A program made the position numbers and the translations under genes. From the NCBI GenBank assembly GCA_964439835.1, contig CAYTPQ010000014.1, forward strand, positions 4,120-68,119: 64,000 bases of DNA, given 5' to 3'. The notes under the pieces are model-generated. The model saw only the letters and a program-made list of their open reading frames with translations. It did no database searches and was not told the origin of the DNA. The stretch is from JAGNLM01 sp964439835. Lineage in GTDB: Bacteria; Pseudomonadota; Gammaproteobacteria; JAABTG01. Positions 33,067-41,894 of the stretch are shown one piece after another (position 1 is the stretch's first letter; the number at the start of each line of letters is the position of its first letter).

Positions 33067-35124
33067 TCACGCGGCGCGCGCCGGCTCGATGCCGTTGTGG
33101 CGGAGCAGCGCGTCGACGCGCGGCTCGCGGCCCCGAAAGGCGACGAACAGCTCCATCGGCTCGCGGCTCCCGCCCCGCTCCAGCACCTGCTCCAGGAAGG
33201 ACCGCCCGGTGGCGGGGTTGAGCACGCCCTCCTCCTCGAAGCGCGAGAAGGCGTCGCTGGAGAGGACCTCCGCCCACTTGTAGCTGTAGTAGCCTGCGGC
33301 GTAACCGCCCGCGAAGACGTGGGTGAAGCCGTGGGGGAAGCGGTTCCAGACGGGCGGGCGGACCACCGCCACCTCCTCGCGGACCTCTTCCAGCCGCTCC
33401 AGCACCCGGGCGCCGTGCGCGGGGTCGTACTCGGCGTGCAGGCGGAAGTCGAAGAGCGCGAACTCGAGCTGGCGGACCATCTGCAGGCCAGCGTGGAAGT
33501 TCCTCGCCGCGCGCATCTTCTCCAGCAGCTCGCCGGGCAGCGGGGCGCCGGTGGCGTGGTGGCGGGCGAACAGCGCGATCGCCTCGGGCTCCCAGCACCA
33601 GTTCTCCATCAGCTGGCTCGGCAGCTCGACCGCGTCCCAGGCGACTCCGTTGATGCCCGCCACGCTCGGCTCGTCCACGCGGGTCAGCAGGTGGTGCAGG
33701 CCGTGGCCGAACTCGTGGAAGAGCGTCGTCACCTCCTGGTGGGTCAGGAGCGACGGGCGCTCGCCGACGGGCGGCGAGAAGTTGCACACCAGATAGGCGA
33801 CCGGGTGGTAGAGGCGCTCCCGGGTACGGGCGCGGCCGATGCAGGACCCCATCCAGGCGCCGCCCCGCTTGCGGGGCCTCGCGTAGGGGTCCAGATAGAA
33901 CTCGCCGCGCAGCTCGCCCGCCCCGTCGCGGACCTCGTAGAAGGTGACGTCCGGGTGCCAGGCGTCTACGCCGTCGCGCCGAGTGATGGACAGCCCGAAC
34001 AGGCGCTCGGCGACGCCGAACAGCCCTGCCAGCACGGCCGGCAGCGGGAAGTAGGGCCGCAGCTCCTCCTGGGAGAAGGCGTAGCGCTCTTCGCGCAGGC
34101 GCTCGGCGTAGAACGGCACGTCCCAGGACTCCAGGCGCTCCAGGCCGTCGCGCCGGCGGGCGTAGTCCGTGAGCTCGCCCAGCTCGCGCCGGGCCACCGG
34201 GCGGGCGTGGGCCGCCAGGTCGCGCAGGAACTCCAGCACCTGTTCGGGGGAGTGCGCCATGCGCTTGGCCAGGGCGTAATGGGCGTAGCTGGGGTAGCCG
34301 ACCAGGCCCGCCATCTCGTGGCGCAGGCGCAGGATGTCCTCCATCAGCGGCCCGTTGTCCCACTGGCCGGCGCGCGGCCCCTGGTCCGAGGCCCGGGTGG
34401 CGTAGGCGGTGTAGAGTGCTTCGCGCAGCGAGCGGTCGCGGGCGTGGGTCAGGACCGGCAGGTAGGAGGGCATATCCAGCGTCAGCACCCAGCCGTCCAG
34501 GCCCCGGCCCTGGGCGGTCTGGCGGGCGAGCGCCAGGGCGGTCTCGGGCAGACCCTCGAGCCGCGCGCCATCGGTGAGGTGCAGGTCCCAGCCGTGGGTC
34601 GCGTCGAGGACGTTCTGGGCGAAGCGGTTGGTCAGGGTGGCGAGCTCCGAGGCGATGGCCCGGAACCGCTCCCGCTCGGCGGCCGGCAGGTCGACGCCGG
34701 CCAAATGGAAGTCCTTCAGGGCCTCGTCGACGATGCGCTGGCGGGTGGCGTCGAGGCCCTGGTACTCCCGGCCCTCGCGCAGGGCCCTGTAGGCGCGGTC
34801 CAGGTCTGCGTTTTGGCCGATCTCGGTCCAGAAGTCGGAGAGCTTGGGCAGGCAGGCGTCGTGGGCCCGGCGCAGGGCCTCCTCGTCGGCTACCGCGTTC
34901 AGGTGCTCGACGGGGGCCCAGGTGCGGCCGATGCGGTGCTGCAGGTCCTCCAGCGGGGCCACCAGCCCCTCCCACGTCTCCTGCGCCGAGGGGCCGGTCA
35001 GGCCGGCGACCGTCGCGCGGGCCTCGGCGAGCACCGTATCGATGGCCGGCTCCACGTGCTCGGGGCGGATCCGGGAGAAGGGCGGCAGGCCCTCCATGGT
35101 CAGCAGGGGATTCGGCGCGGTCAC
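33067..35124 (-). CDS. prlC: oligopeptidase A (M3 metallopeptidase)
   Basis: Cytosolic zinc peptidase that degrades oligopeptides, including cleaved signal peptides. The 685 residues match E. coli PrlC/OpdA (680). The zinc site HEFGH occurs in TTLFHEFGHGLHHLLTRVDE, and the third ligand region is GVAWDAVELPSQLMENWCWE. The start is a GTG at 35124 (TAPNPLLTMEGLPPFSRI), the usual beginning of this family. A long CACAGAG-type palindrome lies 97 bases upstream. Confidence 0.95.
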   Translation of the reverse strand: MTAPNPLLTMEGLPPFSRIRPEHVEPAIDTVLAEARATVAGLTGPSAQETWEGLVAPLEDLQHRIGRTWAPVEHLNAVADEEALRRAHDACLPKLSDFWTEIGQNADLDRAYRALREGREYQGLDATRQRIVDEALKDFHLAGVDLPAAERERFRAIASELATLTNRFAQNVLDATHGWDLHLTDGARLEGLPETALALARQTAQGRGLDGWVLTLDMPSYLPVLTHARDRSLREALYTAYATRASDQGPRAGQWDNGPLMEDILRLRHEMAGLVGYPSYAHYALAKRMAHSPEQVLEFLRDLAAHARPVARRELGELTDYARRRDGLERLESWDVPFYAERLREERYAFSQEELRPYFPLPAVLAGLFGVAERLFGLSITRRDGVDAWHPDVTFYEVRDGAGELRGEFYLDPYARPRKRGGAWMGSCIGRARTRERLYHPVAYLVCNFSPPVGERPSLLTHQEVTTLFHEFGHGLHHLLTRVDEPSVAGINGVAWDAVELPSQLMENWCWEPEAIALFARHHATGAPLPGELLEKMRAARNFHAGLQMVRQLEFALFDFRLHAEYDPAHGARVLERLEEVREEVAVVRPPVWNRFPHGFTHVFAGGYAAGYYSYKWAEVLSSDAFSRFEEEGVLNPATGRSFLEQVLERGGSREPMELFVAFRGREPRVDALLRHNGIEPARAA

Positions 35125-35220
35125 CGGCGGGCCTCGCGGGGGCGGGGGTCAGGCCACAGGATAGACGGGCCGCTTCCGGGGGGTAAACAGCCAGACGCGG
35201 GGGTTGGCGCCGGTGCTACC

Positions 35221-35315
35221 AGGATCACCGCGGAGGCGCAGAGGCGCAGAGGGAAGGGATAGATAAAGCGCTTGTAAACGCAACCTCTGCGTCTCCGCGC
35301 CTCTGCGGTGATCCT
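35221..35315. repeat. CACAGAG-family long inverted repeat, copy 4
   Basis: The arms at 35221-35252 and 35284-35315 are near-perfect complements, with AGGATCACCGC and GCGGTGATCCT at the tips and GAGGCGCAGAGG units inside. This is the tidiest copy and differs from the others by GCG for ACA. It lies between prlC and the stop of the GIDE-domain gene. Confidence 0.8.
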
Positions 35316-35326
35316 GCGCTACTGGC

Positions 35327-36271
35327 TCAGGCGATGCTGGCCAGCCCGGCGACCAGCAGGGCGGCGGCGGTCGCGCCGAAGAACAGGGCGAGGCGGGCGA
35401 GGGCGCTCCAGCGGTAGCGGCGGGCGAGGTCGTCCTGGCGCACGGCCGCGAGGAGAAACGGGCCGCCCGGTGCCGGGGGTGCGGCCAGCACCGTGACCCC
35501 CGGACTCGCCGCCCGCTCCGTCCGCCGGCGCCGGACCTCGGACTCGGCGGCCTTGCGCGCGGCGTCCCACTCGGCGGGGTCCACCTGACCGTCGCCGTTG
35601 GCGTCGAAGCCGCGCATGCGGGCGGGATCCCGCTTCCACGCGGCGAGCAGGGCGCGGACGTCTTCCCGGGCCGGCACCTGGTCCGCCGGCCCCCCGACCG
35701 TGCGCAGCATGCCGACCGCGTGCAGCGGGTCGCCCGGGCGGATCAGCTCTTCCCGGTAGCGGTAACGTCCTCCGAACAGGGAGAAGCGCCATCCCGGCGG
35801 CGGCGGTCCGCCGGGGCGTCGGGCGATCCCGTACCAGACCTGGCGGAGTCCGGGCGTCACCTCGGCGTGGTCCGGGTCGACGACGCACTCGCCGCTCTCG
35901 TCGACCAGCCGGAACAGGGCGTCGCTGACTCCGCCCTCCAGGGTCTTCCACTCCCGGCGCCCATTGGACGCGTCCCGGCTGCGCTCGTCGACCCGGTAGC
36001 GGTACCAGGCGCATGGCCGGCCCGAGAGCGGCGCCAGCAGCGGCTCCCCGGGGAGCAGCTCGGCGGTGCCCGCGAGCTCCACGTAGCCCTGGGCCGCCGA
36101 GCGCACCAGGGACGTGGGGACGTCCTCGACCAGCCGTGCCCTCCGCAGTGCCCGGAAGGCCCCGAAGAAGGCCCAGAGGGCGAATGCGGCCAGGAAGGCA
36201 GTGAAGGCCCAGGCGGCTGCCGGCGGGAGCCCCGCCGCCGCGCCACCCAGCCCGAGGACCGTGTTGCTCAC
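35327..36271 (-). CDS. GIDE-like membrane protein with an EF-hand loop
   Basis: A 314-residue membrane protein with an N-terminal membrane segment (about 19-40) and another at the C-terminus (about 289-313). The middle (residues ~60-200) resembles the GIDE/BAM domain of MULAN-type proteins (GTAELLPGEPLLAPLSGRP, WYRYRVDE). Between that and the last membrane segment is a canonical calcium-binding EF-hand loop at residues 223-234 (DANGDGQVDPAE), with Asp223, Asn225, Asp227, Asp231 and Glu234 in the liganding positions. GIDE proteins often neighbour lemA, as here. Function unknown. Start: GTG at 36271. Confidence 0.75.
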   Translation of the reverse strand: MSNTVLGLGGAAAGLPPAAAWAFTAFLAAFALWAFFGAFRALRRARLVEDVPTSLVRSAAQGYVELAGTAELLPGEPLLAPLSGRPCAWYRYRVDERSRDASNGRREWKTLEGGVSDALFRLVDESGECVVDPDHAEVTPGLRQVWYGIARRPGGPPPPGWRFSLFGGRYRYREELIRPGDPLHAVGMLRTVGGPADQVPAREDVRALLAAWKRDPARMRGFDANGDGQVDPAEWDAARKAAESEVRRRRTERAASPGVTVLAAPPAPGGPFLLAAVRQDDLARRYRWSALARLALFFGATAAALLVAGLASIA

Positions 36272-36286
36272 TGTGGACTCGACGTG

Positions 36287-36344
36287 TCAGGGAAGCTCTG
36301 CACAGGTCCCCGTTCGTCATTCCGGCAAGAGCCGGAATCCAGGG
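36287..36344. repeat. CGTCATTCCGG-family repeat, copy 1
   Basis: Begins GTCAGGGAAGCTCTGCACAG and continues with CGTCATTCCGGCAAGAGCCGGAATCC, whose ATTCCGGC/GCCGGAAT arms form a hairpin. The same leader-plus-hairpin arrangement recurs before gcvT (39868-39959). Confidence 0.7.
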
Positions 36345-36406
36345 TAATCAGCGATCTGGACCCAGGCCCCCGCCGGGGTGACGGGTTCAGCAGAGGCTTC
36401 GTATTC

Positions 36407-36991
36407 TCAACTGAACAGGGCGCGCAGGTTGGGGTCGGCCTTCTCCTCGGCCGTGAACTCCAGCAGCGGGAGGTGCCCGAACCGGAACACGCGGGCCACG
36501 AGCAGGTCCGGGAACTGGTCGACGCGGACGTTATTGAGATTCACCGTCTCGTTGTAGAGCTCGCGCCGGTCCGCGATGTCGTTCTCTAGCCCGGTCACCC
36601 GGGCCTGCAGGTGCTGGAAGTTCTCGTTGGCCTTGAGCTCGGGGTAGGCCTCGACCACCGCGAACAGGTTCATCAGCCCCGCCCTTAGCTGTCCCTCCGC
36701 CTGACCCAGCGCGGGAATGTCACCCCGGGACTGGGCCGAGGAGACCGCCGAGCGCGCCTTCATCACCCGCTCCAGGGTCTCGGTCTCGAAACGCATGTAC
36801 TGGCGGCAGGCCTCGACCAGCTTCGGCAGCTCGTCGTGGCGCTGCTTGAGCAGCACGTCGATGTTCGACCAGGCCTTGGCCACGCCGTGCTTGAGCGCGA
36901 CCAGGTTGTTGTAGATGAGCACGCCGTAGGCGGCCAGAACGGCGGCCGCGGCGATCGCCAGATAGGTGGTCATGTCGAAGTCGAGATTCAC
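36407..36991 (-). CDS. lemA: LemA family protein
   Basis: A 194-residue membrane-anchored protein. An N-terminal hydrophobic anchor (about residues 9-28, with the short N-terminus outside) is followed by the helical-bundle LemA domain: NNLVALKHGVAKAWSNIDVL, LKQRHDELPKLVEACRQYM, and the closing YNETVNLNNVRVDQFPDLLV. Family role is unclear; members are common beside GIDE or TPM-domain proteins. The GTG at 36991 has AGGAGG 8 bases upstream, preferred over an ATG six codons later. Confidence 0.93.
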   Translation of the reverse strand: MNLDFDMTTYLAIAAAAVLAAYGVLIYNNLVALKHGVAKAWSNIDVLLKQRHDELPKLVEACRQYMRFETETLERVMKARSAVSSAQSRGDIPALGQAEGQLRAGLMNLFAVVEAYPELKANENFQHLQARVTGLENDIADRRELYNETVNLNNVRVDQFPDLLVARVFRFGHLPLLEFTAEEKADPNLRALFS

Positions 36992-37106
36992 GCCCGAGTC
37001 CTCCTGCCGAGTGTAACCGCCGCCCTGCCGGGCCGCCCGAACCGGCTTAGCGACCCGCGTGCCGGCCGCTGTAGCGGGGCCCCGCCGGGCTGCCGGCGAA
37101 TCCCTA

Positions 37107-37136
37107 TTGATCGCTATGACTGAGAACCATTATCAT
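37107..37136 (+). promoter_or_regulatory. promoter with overlapping Fur box upstream of the iron transporter
   Basis: TTGATC (37107-37112) and TATCAT (37131-37136) are spaced by 18 bases. A Fur-type 7-1-7 site, TGAGAAC-C-ATTATCA (37121-37135), has a perfect right half (ATTATCA) and a 5/7 left half, and covers the -10 element. This predicts repression when iron is plentiful. Confidence 0.65.
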
Positions 37137-37186
37137 TCCTCTCACGCGACGCCCGACGCGCGGCTCGGGTACCGAAGGACATCACG

Positions 37187-38179
37187 ATGCGCAGGATCCT
37201 CGCCTTTCTGACCCTGGCCGTATTCGCCGCCCCGACCCTGGCGGCCGACCCGGTCGTCGTGTACTCGGCCCGCAAGGACCACCTGGTCAAGCCGCTGTTC
37301 GACGCCTTCACCAAAGAGACCGGCATCCCGGTGCAGTTCATCACCGACAAGGAGGGCCCGCTGCTGGAGCGGCTGAAGGCCGAGGGCCGGAACACCTCCG
37401 CCGACATGCTGATCACGGTCGACGCCGGCAACCTCTGGGCCGCGGCTGAAGCGGGTGTGCTGGCGCCGGTGAAGTCGGAGGCCCTGGAGAAGGCGATCCC
37501 GGCCAACCTGCGCGACCCCGACGGCCGCTGGTTCGGGCTCTCGGTGCGCGCGCGCACCCTCGTCTACCACCCCGATCGGGTGAAGCCGGGCGAGCTCAGT
37601 ACCTACGAGGCGCTGGCCGACCCGCAGTGGAAGGGCCGGCTCTGCCTGCGCACCTCGAAGAAGGTCTACAACCAGTCGCTGGTAGCGGCCATGAGCCACC
37701 GCTTGGGCGAGGCCGAGACCGAGCGCGTTGTGCGCGGCTGGGTGGCGAACCTGGCGGCCGAGCCCTTCGCGGACGACACCAAGGTGCTGGAGGCCCTGTC
37801 GGCCGGCGTCTGCGACGTCGGCATCCTCAACACCTACTATTACGGGCGTTACGTGCAGGACAGGCCGGGTGAGAAGCTCAAGATCTTCTGGCCGAACCAG
37901 CAGGCGGGCGGGGTCCACGTCAACGTCTCCGGCGCCGGCGTGACCCGTCACGCCCGCCACGGGGAATCCGCCCAGAGGCTGTTGGAGTGGCTGGCGAGCC
38001 CGAAGGCGCAGGGCCTGTTCGCGAGCCTCAACCTGGAGTACCCGGCCAGCCCGGCGGTGGCGCCGGACCCGGTGGTGGCCGCCTGGGGGACCTTCAAGCC
38101 CGACCCCATGAACGTGGTCGAGGAGGGCAAGCTGCAGGCGAAGGCCGTCATGCTGATGGACCGGGCCGGCTACCGGTGA
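37187..38179 (+). CDS. iron(III) ABC transporter substrate-binding protein
   Basis: A 330-residue periplasmic binding protein of the FbpA/FutA family that captures ferric iron. A signal peptide ends near TLAADP, then VVVYSARKDHLVKPLFDAF starts the mature fold. The tyrosine cluster NTYYYGRY carries the iron-binding tyrosines typical of the FutA/FbpA group. It is followed by the permease gene after 10 bases and preceded by a Fur box, which supports iron as substrate. No ATPase gene follows. Confidence 0.92.
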   Translation: MRRILAFLTLAVFAAPTLAADPVVVYSARKDHLVKPLFDAFTKETGIPVQFITDKEGPLLERLKAEGRNTSADMLITVDAGNLWAAAEAGVLAPVKSEALEKAIPANLRDPDGRWFGLSVRARTLVYHPDRVKPGELSTYEALADPQWKGRLCLRTSKKVYNQSLVAAMSHRLGEAETERVVRGWVANLAAEPFADDTKVLEALSAGVCDVGILNTYYYGRYVQDRPGEKLKIFWPNQQAGGVHVNVSGAGVTRHARHGESAQRLLEWLASPKAQGLFASLNLEYPASPAVAPDPVVAAWGTFKPDPMNVVEEGKLQAKAVMLMDRAGYR

Positions 38180-38189
38180 GGCGGCGGGC

Positions 38190-39854
38190 GTGACCGCGGC
38201 CGCCGTCGCCGGGAACGTGTCGCTTCGCGCCGCGGTCGCGCGCCGCCCGACGTGCCCGGCCCGGGCCGGGGCGCTGGCCCTGGCGGCTACGGTCGCGATC
38301 CCCCTGGCAGTGCTGCTGCTGGCCTGGGCCTCGCCCCAGGGCGAGGTCTGGCGCCACCTGGCCGCCACGGTCTTGCCGGACCTGGTGCGCAACACCCTGG
38401 TCCTGATGGTGGGCGTCGGGCTCGGCACCCTGGTGGTCGGCACCGGCCTAGCCTGGGCCACCGCCATGTACGAGTTCCCGGGCCGCCGGGTCTTCGAGTG
38501 GGCGCTGGTGCTGCCGCTGGCGATGCCGGTCTACGTGCTCGCGTTCGTCGCCATCGGCCTGCTGGACTTCTCCGGGCCGGTCCAGGCCTTGATGCGGGAC
38601 CTGCTGGGCCCCGGCCGCCACGCCTTCCCGGAGGTGCGCTCCGCCGGCGGGGTGATTGCGGTGATGGTCCTGGCCCTCTACCCCTACGTCTACCTGCTCG
38701 CGCGCACCGCCTTCCTGGCCCAGGGACGGAGCACCCTGGAGGCGGCCCGGACTCTGGGGCTGTCCGCCCGCGCCGCGTTCTTCCGGGTTGCCCTGCCGAT
38801 GGCCCGACCGGCCATCGCCGCCGGCGTCGTGCTGGCCCTGATGGAGACCCTGGCCGACTTCGGCGCGGTCGCCGCGTTCAACTACGACACCTTCACCACC
38901 GCCATCTACAAGGCGTGGTTCGGCCTGTTCAACCTGCAGGCCGCGGCCCAACTCGCGACCCTTTTGCTGCTGTTCGTCTCCGCCGCCCTGGTCCTGGAGC
39001 ACACCCTGCGGCAGCGGGGGCGCTACGCCAGCAGCGGGCGGCGGGCGGCCGAGCACCGCCAGCGGCTGACTGGGGCCAGTGGCTGGCTCGTCAGCGCCGC
39101 CGCGGGGACCGTGCTCGGCCTCGCGTTCGTGGTGCCGATGGTCCAGTTGCTCGTCTGGGGCTGGGAGGTCCTGGCCCGGGACCTGGACGCCCGCTACCTG
39201 GCCCTGGTCCAGCACACCATCGGCCTCTCGGCGGTGGCGGCCGTGGTGACGGTCGCGGGGGCGTTCCTGTTGGGGGCCACCGCCCGGCACTGCCCGGGGC
39301 CGACGGTGAAGGCCGCCGTACGCGTCGGCACCCTCGGTTACGCCCTGCCGGGGTCGGTGTTGGCGGTCGGGGTGATGCTCTCGTTCGCCTGGCTCGACGG
39401 CCACCTGGCCGGTTGGCTGGAGGCGTGGACCGGTCGGCCGCCCGGGCCGATTCTGGTGGGTTCCCTGCTGGGGCTCCTGCTGGCCTACCTGGTGCGGTTC
39501 CTGGCGGTGGCGTTCGGGCCCGTGGACAGCGCCCTAGAGCAGGTGCGCCCATCCCTGCGCGAGGCCGCGCGGGGGCTCGGGGCGGGACGCCTGCGGCTGC
39601 TGCGCCAGGTGTACCTGCCCCTGCTGCGCCCCGGGCTGCTGGCTGGCCTGCTGCTGGTGTTCGTGGAGGTGATGAAGGAGATGCCGGCGACGCTGCTATT
39701 GCGCCCGTTCGGGTGGGACACGCTGGCGGTGCGGGTCTACGAGCTCACCTCCGAGGGCGAGTGGGAACGGGCGGCCCTGCCCGCGCTGGCCCTGGTGCTG
39801 GTCGGGCTGATCCCGGTGATCCTGCTGGTCCGGCGGGCGACGCCGGGCCGCTGA
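38190..39854 (+). CDS. iron(III) ABC transporter permease (FbpB-type, fused two-domain)
   Basis: A 554-residue inner-membrane permease with about 12 membrane segments in two homologous halves. Each half carries an EAA-type loop that contacts the ATPase: LEAARTLGLSARAAFFRVALP in the first half and LREAARGLGAGRLRLLRQVYL in the second. This double permease architecture is typical of FbpB/SfuB. The start is a GTG at 38190. The partner ATPase (FbpC) is not encoded here; gcvT comes next after a 356-base gap. Confidence 0.92.
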   Translation: MTAAAVAGNVSLRAAVARRPTCPARAGALALAATVAIPLAVLLLAWASPQGEVWRHLAATVLPDLVRNTLVLMVGVGLGTLVVGTGLAWATAMYEFPGRRVFEWALVLPLAMPVYVLAFVAIGLLDFSGPVQALMRDLLGPGRHAFPEVRSAGGVIAVMVLALYPYVYLLARTAFLAQGRSTLEAARTLGLSARAAFFRVALPMARPAIAAGVVLALMETLADFGAVAAFNYDTFTTAIYKAWFGLFNLQAAAQLATLLLLFVSAALVLEHTLRQRGRYASSGRRAAEHRQRLTGASGWLVSAAAGTVLGLAFVVPMVQLLVWGWEVLARDLDARYLALVQHTIGLSAVAAVVTVAGAFLLGATARHCPGPTVKAAVRVGTLGYALPGSVLAVGVMLSFAWLDGHLAGWLEAWTGRPPGPILVGSLLGLLLAYLVRFLAVAFGPVDSALEQVRPSLREAARGLGAGRLRLLRQVYLPLLRPGLLAGLLLVFVEVMKEMPATLLLRPFGWDTLAVRVYELTSEGEWERAALPALALVLVGLIPVILLVRRATPGR

Positions 39855-39867
39855 GCCCGGAGGGTGC

Positions 39868-39959
39868 GTCAGGGAGACTCTGCGCACGTCGTCACCCCGG
39901 CGGAAGCCGGGGTCCAGGTGGTTGATTCCTATGAATTCCCGCTTTCGCCGGAGTGACAG
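39868..39959. repeat. CGTCATTCCGG-family repeat, copy 2
   Basis: GTCAGGGAGACTCTGCGCAC, then CGTCACCCCGGCGGAAGCCGGGGTCC, and a second inverted half (GCTTTCGCCGGAGTGACAG) ending at 39959, so the whole is a long imperfect palindrome opening with GTCACCCCGG and closing with CCGGAGTGAC. It fills the first part of the 356-base gap before gcvT, together with a decayed GGGTTACG-type repeat at about 40027-40063. Confidence 0.7.
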
Positions 39960-40087
39960 CAGAGGGCTTGTTCAGCGGGTCCTCAGCGCAGCGTAAGGTA
40001 CCTGTGTGGCGGCGTCTGGCCTGGCCGGTGGGTTACGCGGGTGCGCCGATCGCCCACCCTGCACGGAATGCCCGCTCGGGGGCGGGG

Positions 40088-40117
40088 TTGGCACCCCCTG
40101 GAGCGCCCGCGTATAGT
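40088..40117 (+). promoter_or_regulatory. sigma-70 type promoter for gcvT
   Basis: TTGGCA (40088-40093) and TATAGT (40112-40117) with an 18-base spacer; each hexamer differs from consensus at one position. The leader of ~85 bases that follows can pair in two exclusive ways: CTCGGG (from about 40126) with CCCGAG, or the overlapping GGGCAGC with GCTGCCC further on. It does not match the glycine riboswitch consensus. Confidence 0.6.
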
Positions 40118-40210
40118 CCTTGCCGCTCGGGCAGCAGAACCGGCGCGTCCGCCGAGAGCCGTCGCCCGGCTCGCTACCCGAGCTGCCCAGGTCCCGTCGC
40201 GGAGTCTCCC

Positions 40211-41293
40211 GTGGGTCAACGCACCCCCCTGTACGCCGAGCACGTCGCCGCCGGTGCCCGCCTGGTGGATTTCGCCGGCTGGGAGATGCCTCTGCACTAC
40301 GGCTCGCAGCTCGAGGAGCACCACGCGGTGCGTCGCGGCTGCGGTGTCTTCGACGTCTCCCACATGGGGGTCTTCGACGTCACCGGCTGGGGTGCCGGCG
40401 ACTTCCTGCGCCGCGCCCTGGCCAACGACGTCGGACGGCTCGCGCGCGCCGGCCAGGCCCTCTACAGCTGCATGCTCAACCCGGCCGGCGGGGTCCTGGA
40501 CGATCTGATCGTCTACCGCCTGGAGGCCGGTTACCGCCTGGTCGTGAACGCCGCCACCCGGGCCCGGGACCTGGCCTGGCTGGGCGAGCAGGCCAGGGGC
40601 TTCGACGCTCAGCTCGCGGAGCGCCTCGACCTGGCGATGGTAGCGGTCCAGGGCCCGACCGCGCGGGGTACCGTGCACCCGCTGCTGGAGGCGCCGCTCG
40701 CGGAGGCGGCAGCGGCGCTCGGCCGCTTCCAGGCCGCGGCCCTGGGGGGCTGGCTCATCGCCCGCACCGGCTACACCGGCGAGGACGGCTACGAGGTGAT
40801 CCTCCCGGCCGAGGAGGCGGTGGGCCTGTGGCGGGGCCTGCGGGCGGGCGGGGCGCGCCCGGCCGGTCTGGGGGCGCGGGACACTTTGCGGCTGGAGGCG
40901 GGTCTCAACCTCTACGGCGCGGACATGGACGAGGGGACGTCGCCCCTGGAGAGCGGGCTCGCCTGGACCGTGGCCTGGCTGCCGGCGGAGCGCTCGTTCG
41001 TTGGCCGCGAGGCGCTGGAGGCGCAGCGCACCGCGAGTCCCCCGCGCAAGCTGGTGGGGCTGCTCCTGGACGGGCCGGGGGTGATGCGGGCCGGCCAGCG
41101 GGTCCTGGCCGCTAACGGCCTGGACGGCGTGGTGACGAGCGGCGGCTTCGGCCCCACGCTGGGACGCTCGATCGGGCTGGCGCGCCTGCCGGCGGCGGCG
41201 GCCGATCCGGTCGAGGTGGAGATCCGGGGGCGGCGCCTGCCCGCGAGGGTCGTCGCGCCACCGTTCGTGCGGCTCGGCAAGCCGGCGGTCTAG
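40211..41293 (+). CDS. gcvT: aminomethyltransferase, T-protein of the glycine cleavage system
   Basis: The T-protein releases ammonia from the aminomethyl group on lipoyl-GcvH and passes the carbon to tetrahydrofolate. The 360 residues match E. coli GcvT (364). Family segments include DFAGWEMPLHYGSQLEEHHA, GVFDVSHMG with the catalytic-region Asp, ALYSCMLNPAGGVLDDLIVY, and ARTGYTGEDGYE. The GTG at 40211 gives the normal N-terminus. A promoter with good hexamers lies ~95 bases upstream. It starts the gcvT-gcvH-gcvPA-(tpx)-gcvPB run. Confidence 0.96.
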   Translation: MGQRTPLYAEHVAAGARLVDFAGWEMPLHYGSQLEEHHAVRRGCGVFDVSHMGVFDVTGWGAGDFLRRALANDVGRLARAGQALYSCMLNPAGGVLDDLIVYRLEAGYRLVVNAATRARDLAWLGEQARGFDAQLAERLDLAMVAVQGPTARGTVHPLLEAPLAEAAAALGRFQAAALGGWLIARTGYTGEDGYEVILPAEEAVGLWRGLRAGGARPAGLGARDTLRLEAGLNLYGADMDEGTSPLESGLAWTVAWLPAERSFVGREALEAQRTASPPRKLVGLLLDGPGVMRAGQRVLAANGLDGVVTSGGFGPTLGRSIGLARLPAAAADPVEVEIRGRRLPARVVAPPFVRLGKPAV

Positions 41294-41310
41294 GAATGGT
41301 CTGCGCGCGT

Positions 41311-41397
41311 CGTCAAGCCGGCGGCGGCCTGGGTTCAGATCGTTGAGTCGCCTGGCTTCCGGCGTTCGCCGGACTGGCGGGTGGTGACGTGCGCAGG
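41311..41397. repeat. CGTCATTCCGG-family repeat, copy 3 (degenerate)
   Basis: CGTCGTCAAGCCGGCGG at the left and CCGGACTGGCGGGTGGTGACG at the right form an imperfect long palindrome between gcvT and gcvH, with GTCTGCGCGC and GTGCGCAGGGC outside. It is the most diverged copy. Confidence 0.5.
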
Positions 41398-41495
41398 GCT
41401 TCCCGAGCGGGTTTAGCACGCCCGTGGGCTGCCCGGGCGACCGTTGCCGCGGGGGTGAATCAAGTGGACAGCGGTTCCGGAGGGGGTGAGGGCCA

Positions 41496-41894
41496 ATGAG
41501 CCAGGTACTGGACGAGCTGCGCTACAACGAATCCCACGAGTGGGTGCGGGAGGAGGACGACGGCACGGTCACCATCGGCATCACCGACCATGCCCAGGCC
41601 CAGTTGGGGGACCTGGTCTACGTCGAGCTCCCCGAGGTCGGGCGGGTCGTGTCCGCCAACGAGTCGCTCGGCGTGGTGGAGTCGGTGAAGGCGGCCTCGG
41701 ACGTCTACAGCCCGATCGGCGGCCGGGTGGTCGCGGTCAACGAGGCCCTGGCCGACGCCCCGGAGCGGGTCAACCAGGACCCCTACGGCGAGGGCTGGCT
41801 GGTGAGGCTGGCGCCGGAGGACCCCGGGGAGCTTGGCGCGCTGCTGGACAGCGAGGGCTACCGGGCGGTGCTGGAGGCCGAGAGCGAGGCTTGA
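41496..41894 (+). CDS. gcvH: glycine cleavage system H protein
   Basis: GcvH carries the lipoyl arm that shuttles the aminomethyl intermediate between P, T and L proteins. The 132-residue protein has the lipoylation lysine at Lys65 in GVVESVKAASDVYSPIGG. The start ATG is preceded by GAGGGGG. The stop codon overlaps the first base of a CACAGAG palindrome, which lies between gcvH and gcvPA. Confidence 0.97.
   Translation: MSQVLDELRYNESHEWVREEDDGTVTIGITDHAQAQLGDLVYVELPEVGRVVSANESLGVVESVKAASDVYSPIGGRVVAVNEALADAPERVNQDPYGEGWLVRLAPEDPGELGALLDSEGYRAVLEAESEA

Noticed and set aside
33062..34975. A long upstream extension of xthA reading through prlC
   Set aside because: It is the out-of-phase frame of prlC; the ExoIII family begins at the GTG at 33061.
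40118..40210. Glycine riboswitch upstream of gcvT
   Set aside because: The leader is too short for tandem aptamers and lacks the conserved aptamer core sequences; only generic competing stems are seen.
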